Assembly (NCBI GenBank): GCA_015501585.1
Contig: JADNRY010001358.1
Location: 1 to 11,057, forward strand
DNA length: 11,057 nucleotides
DNA from: Rhodocollybia butyracea
Lineage: Eukaryota; Basidiomycota; Agaricomycetes; Agaricales; Omphalotaceae
Reading direction: 5' to 3'
Part shown: positions 7,945 to 11,057 of the stretch, one piece after another
Layout: each line of letters opens with the position of its first letter
Position numbering within the stretch: the stretch's first letter is position 1
Notes under the pieces: model-generated
What the model was told of the DNA's origin: nothing
Databases searched by the model: none
Seen by the model: the letters and a program-made list of their open reading frames with translations, nothing else
Made by a program: the position numbers and the translations under genes

Positions 7945-8656
7945 GCAAACAGATTGTGTCAGACCCAGGAGGTGGCACAGTTCAGGTTAGGGTAACTTTG
8001 GGATGTCAGGAAGAGCGAGGTTTTCACTCTTATATTGGCAAAATGACTATTTAGAAAATTGCTGAGTCCACCAGAGTGATTTGAAGAGAGGTATGGTGCA
8101 TGCACCGGTATTGCACCGGTACGTACACCAAGATCCTCTGTCAAAGGTTCCGAATCGTTGACGATATCTATATCACGGCGGGCGTTCGTGGGTTGGCAGG
8201 TCTTTCGAGGCGTGATAAAAAGAATCTGGCGATCATTTGAGGCTGCATTACTATGGCTACCATTGTTTTATGTGCCGGGGTCCCAGTTGTATTAGGGCCT
8301 TCCATTTGAGCAAAGGAATAGCTTCAATTTCATCAGACGCTACCTTGAATCTCGCGGAATCACTTTGTCTTCCTCAATATCATCATTCAGAAATGTTACG
8401 AGCGGGCAGGTGAGATTTCACGGACAACTCAGTGGTTCTGGCCTGCAACTGAGATTAACAGATTCGTTGAGTTTGAAACCAATTTTGAGCAACAGTGGAC
8501 GATATAGTAGGGGGAATCAATATCGACGCGCAAGTTCAAAGACCGGTGAAAAGCAATTGGTTGGGAGCTTGAAGAGCCAACTCGATGGCTCTCGATGGGA
8601 GAAGAAAAGGCACAATCAAACCGGGCCGGTGCTGCAGAATAGCGCGCGCTTATTCA
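7945..8656 (-). pseudogene. Decayed tandem copy of the 5' end of the fusion gene
   Basis: This stretch is a diverged direct repeat of about 6788-7662. Matches include the promoter palindrome (8641-8650), the exon 1 end (near 8463-8485), the last strand of the ubiquitin-like fold with ACTTTGTCTTC (near 8361-8371), the SDE codons, and the EDFGI/EDLGV region (near 8130-8145) into the start of exon 5 (near 7950-7965). The position of the start codon reads CAA on the plus strand instead of CAT, so the ATG is lost. Most of exon 2 is absent, and frame breaks occur in the rest. It cannot encode the fold and is best called a pseudogene fragment. Confidence 0.7.
8101..8122. repeat. Two tandem 11-bp units TGCACCGGTAY
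   Basis: TGCACCGGTAT is followed immediately by TGCACCGGTAC, inside the decayed copy. The homologous place in the intact gene lacks this doubling, so it probably arose by slippage after the copy lost function. Each unit carries an ACCGGT palindrome. Confidence 0.6.
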
Positions 8657-8972
8657 AGTCGGGTCTTTTTTTCTTTCATTGTTCAAGTTTTCATGGCAAA
8701 CGAGACGTTCGAGGACCGATGGCATGGAGGTTGGATATCGATGAAACAAAATAGGATTTCAAGGCAAGTAATTGCGCTTATAGCGCTGAAATTCTAATGT
8801 GGATTATAGCAGACCAAAGGACAGGCTGTTCATGTTACCTTTGGCTTTGGCCGACGATCCATTGTGTTTTGACCGCTTTGCTATGTTGCTACCTCGACAA
8901 TGGGCTACAGGTCACAGTCACGGGTCGTTGTGGTCTTTCGCTCAACTTTGTCTTTGATCTTTGGCCAACAAC
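8657..8972. other. Spacer and likely promoter of the Ser/Pro-rich gene
   Basis: This stretch lies between the decayed copy and the plus-strand ATG at 8973. It has T-rich patches (for example near 8666-8676) and GGCTTTGGCC-like sequence, but no motif I can name. Open frames running through it from the left belong to shadows of the pseudogene. Confidence 0.4.
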
Positions 8973-10735
8973 ATGGCCTCGAACAAAAACCAAAGGCATC
9001 TCGTGGCCATAAAACAGAACGCGCACGGTAATCCCAACTACCACCAGGGCGACAATCTGCTGAAAATGGCGCTAAGAGGCTCTGCTACGGCTCAGAGCAA
9101 CCAACCTAGAGCATTTTACTCGCCCTTGTCGCAAAATTCTAGTCTACATGCTTCACCGAACCGCGAAGCCGTTCAGTCCCTTCCGAATTACGTCGGTACC
9201 TATCCCTCTAGACAAGGAATGTGGTATCCGCCACAGCACATCCCTCAGCACAACAATTCATCGCCACAGTTGTCAAACATTTACGCGCCTTTGCCTTCAT
9301 CGTTTCCTGCATTCCCGGCTTCGATATCCATGCCGCAGCAACAGATGTCGGGATCCGGTCGTGCAACCATTCCATCGAATACACCAACACCATTAACACC
9401 TTCTCCGTTTACGCCTTCTCCGACACACACGTTCCCTTCTCCTTTGTCTTCATGCCAGTGTCCTCCCCATCACCGCAGGTCCAAGACTTGAGTCAACCCA
9501 ACTTACACGCTAGTTCTCCTTCCAATGATACCCGGCCAAGGAAGAAGTTACGTGGCGCCAGTACAACAGGGTCTCGTACCTCTACAAACACTACGAATAC
9601 AACAACATTGCATTCACCTTTCCTCTCTTCATCGCCAGTCATCCTCGGCTGGACCCCTCCCCTCGTTCCTGGTTCTCCCTCTATGTCATCGCTCCTTCCC
9701 CCTTCCCAACGAATATCTCCATCTCCATCCGTGTTTCTCCCACCCAACAAGGGTCGTCCTCTCTCTCTTCATCACCTCAGATACATTCGACCACTCCTTC
9801 CCCCATGCATACGAAATCGACGACGACACGTTATAGTTGCTCCACAAGTTTCTCATTCACCGTGTACTTCATCGTCTTTGGCGTATACACCTTCGCCTTA
9901 TACACCTGCTAGTTGGAGCTCTGGTAGCAGTTCCATGCAGGAGTCACCCTCTCCGATGCAAATTCATTGGAGATTCATCTACTACATCCTCGCTCTCATA
10001 CCCTGCGGTTCCTCTAACCTTGCCGGCCGCAAATCCAACCGCGCTAGGTCTACCGCAGCAGCAGCCATACGAACACGATGTCCCAAAGTCGCTGGGAAGA
10101 AGAGAAAAAGAAAGCGAGACGCAGAGGACATTGATAATAAGTTGAAGCGCTCTAGTACTTTTTCTTTTTCAGTCCCGACTCTCGACGACGGCAGCAGCAC
10201 GTCTCCCATCGTAATCCGCTCTCGGTCGAACTCGCCAGTGTTAATTATTCCCACAGCTGCAGGTGAGTACTCAGTCCTTTTTTGCATCATCAAAATTGAA
10301 CCCTTACTTTTGTTGATGTAGTGCCCACCCCACATTGCATGCATCTCACGCACCTCCGACCCCCTCGAACTCGCCGCCATCCTTGAATCCCAATGTCTCC
10401 CTCCGCACCTCCTCCATATCCCAATTCCCCAAAACCTTATCCCGCACTCAATCCCACACCCCACCAACAGTCGCCTCCCTAATCGAACTCGCCAACAACC
10501 TCCACGCCAGAAAGCCTCGCCACTCAACAGCTCCAGCGTGATCGCCGCACACTCGAAGCCCTGGAAGCTCGCGAACAAGCACGTGAGCGCGTACAGAAGA
10601 TGGGGTTCGAATATAGGTACTTGGTATCGAGGATTTGGGAAGGTTTGTTAATCCTAATGAACGATATCCTTGCGACGAGTAGAGTTCGAGTTTTGTGGTG
10701 GTTTTACTACGCCTACGGTGCGGGAAGAGCCGTAG
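8973..10735 (+). CDS. Ser/Pro/Gln-rich putative nuclear protein, with frame breaks
   Basis: I do not recognise the family. ATG 8973 (MASNKNQRHL) opens a low-complexity sequence rich in Ser, Pro, Gln and Thr, with TPSP-type motifs such as TPLTPSPFTPSP. Later segments include a basic cluster GKKRKRKRD at about 10093-10120, a nuclear-localisation-like signal. A C-terminal helix TQQLQRDRRTLEALEAREQA, possibly a coiled coil, is at about 10520-10580. Introns are likely at 10267-10321 (or 10263-10321) and 10643-10682; the second joins RIWE to EFEFCGGF. The protein-like reading hops frames near 9453, 9735, 9840, 9960, 10088 and 10510, so the gene is decayed or the sequence has indels. TAG at 10733 may be the true stop or premature, because the same frame stays protein-like to TGA at 10823. 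A transcriptional-regulator role is only a guess from composition. Confidence 0.55.
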
Positions 10736-11057
10736 AAGGACTCTAGGCATGCGTTCACGGCGGAGACGGAGACGGAGTGTAGGCGTTGGAGGCGTTTGAT
10801 GAGTTGGGATGAGTCGGACAGGTGATGGTGGATGCTCCCACCGCTGCTGCTACCAGTTCTGGATTCCAACATCTCGAGTAATGTGTACAAGTTAGTCTCA
10901 TTGTTGCGTATAGCTGTGTATTGTAGAGCTCTGTATGTTACTTTGGTCTGTTTCTCGTGTGCAATCACCTTCTGGGGAAGATCCGTCTCAGGGCGCATGT
11001 TACCTGATTTCTAATCTTATCCACTATCGGAGCTGTAATGTGAAAGATCAGAAGATC
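10736..11057. other. 3' flank of the Ser/Pro-rich gene
   Basis: After the TAG at 10733 the same frame gives about 30 more protein-like codons (HAFTAETETECRRWRRLMSW) up to TGA at 10823, which may be former or extended coding sequence. Beyond that I see only AT-rich flank. The minus-strand open frame at 10654-10998 lacks recognisable motifs and overlaps this C-terminal stretch in antisense. Confidence 0.4.

Noticed and set aside
8365..8754. 129-codon plus-strand open frame
   Set aside because: It lies antisense to the decayed 5' copy of the fusion gene and has no recognisable motif.
9221..10321. Single 366-codon plus-strand open frame as one intact protein
   Set aside because: Its first third is out of frame with the clear SQ/P-rich reading from 8973, and inside it the protein-like composition jumps to other frames and back. 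Only pieces of it look coding.
9982..10578. 198-codon minus-strand open frame
   Set aside because: Trp/Gly/Arg-rich composition is typical of the antisense of a Ser/Pro-rich gene; no domain, no sensible start context.
10654..10998. 114-codon minus-strand open frame
   Set aside because: It looks fairly natural in composition, but it is antisense to the C-terminal continuation of the plus gene and has no motif. I could not decide firmly and left it out.
1..11057. Mobile elements or CRISPR arrays
   Set aside because: I found no terminal repeats with a transposase or reverse transcriptase reading and no regularly spaced repeats. The only long repeat is the direct partial gene duplication.

Overview
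The window looks like nuclear DNA from a filamentous basidiomycete, probably a mushroom-forming Agaricomycete. The main reason is a minus-strand gene cut by about 29 short GT-AG introns, mostly 37-72 nt, with exons down to 18 nt. There are no bacterial operons, ribosome binding sites, insertion sequences, CRISPR arrays or confident tRNAs.

Layout. 1-1016 is 3' flank with no supported gene. 7502 down to 1017 (minus) is one large gene of about 1,650 codons. It combines parts normally spread over several ubiquitin-system proteins. From the N terminus these are a ubiquitin-like fold, an exact CCCH zinc finger, a Cys/His-rich RING-like stretch, a long unassigned helical region, a von Willebrand A (vWA) domain, and a C-terminal ubiquitin-conjugating (E2/UBC) domain with HPN and catalytic Cys. 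The vWA domain is split by an insert of about 350 residues that carries a U-box-like E3 motif and a second ubiquitin-like fold. 7503-7944 is promoter and spacer with two palindromes. About 7945-8656 is a decayed direct-repeat copy of the 5' end of the same gene, with the start codon changed and most of exon 2 missing. 8973-10735 (plus) is a Ser/Pro/Gln-rich, probably nuclear protein with a basic nuclear-localisation-like cluster and a C-terminal helix. 10736-11057 is 3' flank.

Working hypothesis. The big gene would encode a self-contained ubiquitin-transfer machine: E2 and U-box E3 on one chain, a metal-dependent vWA adhesion scaffold, and zinc fingers for RNA or protein recognition. I have not seen this full combination described, but I cannot search databases here.

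Caveat. Several single-base frame breaks are needed to keep conserved motifs in frame: about 1966-1970, about 1577 and about 1473 in the E2-vWA gene, and at least five in the Ser/Pro-rich gene. They could be real decay or indel errors in the assembly. The splice model was made by eye from frame continuity and domain recognition, and junctions marked uncertain should be treated so.
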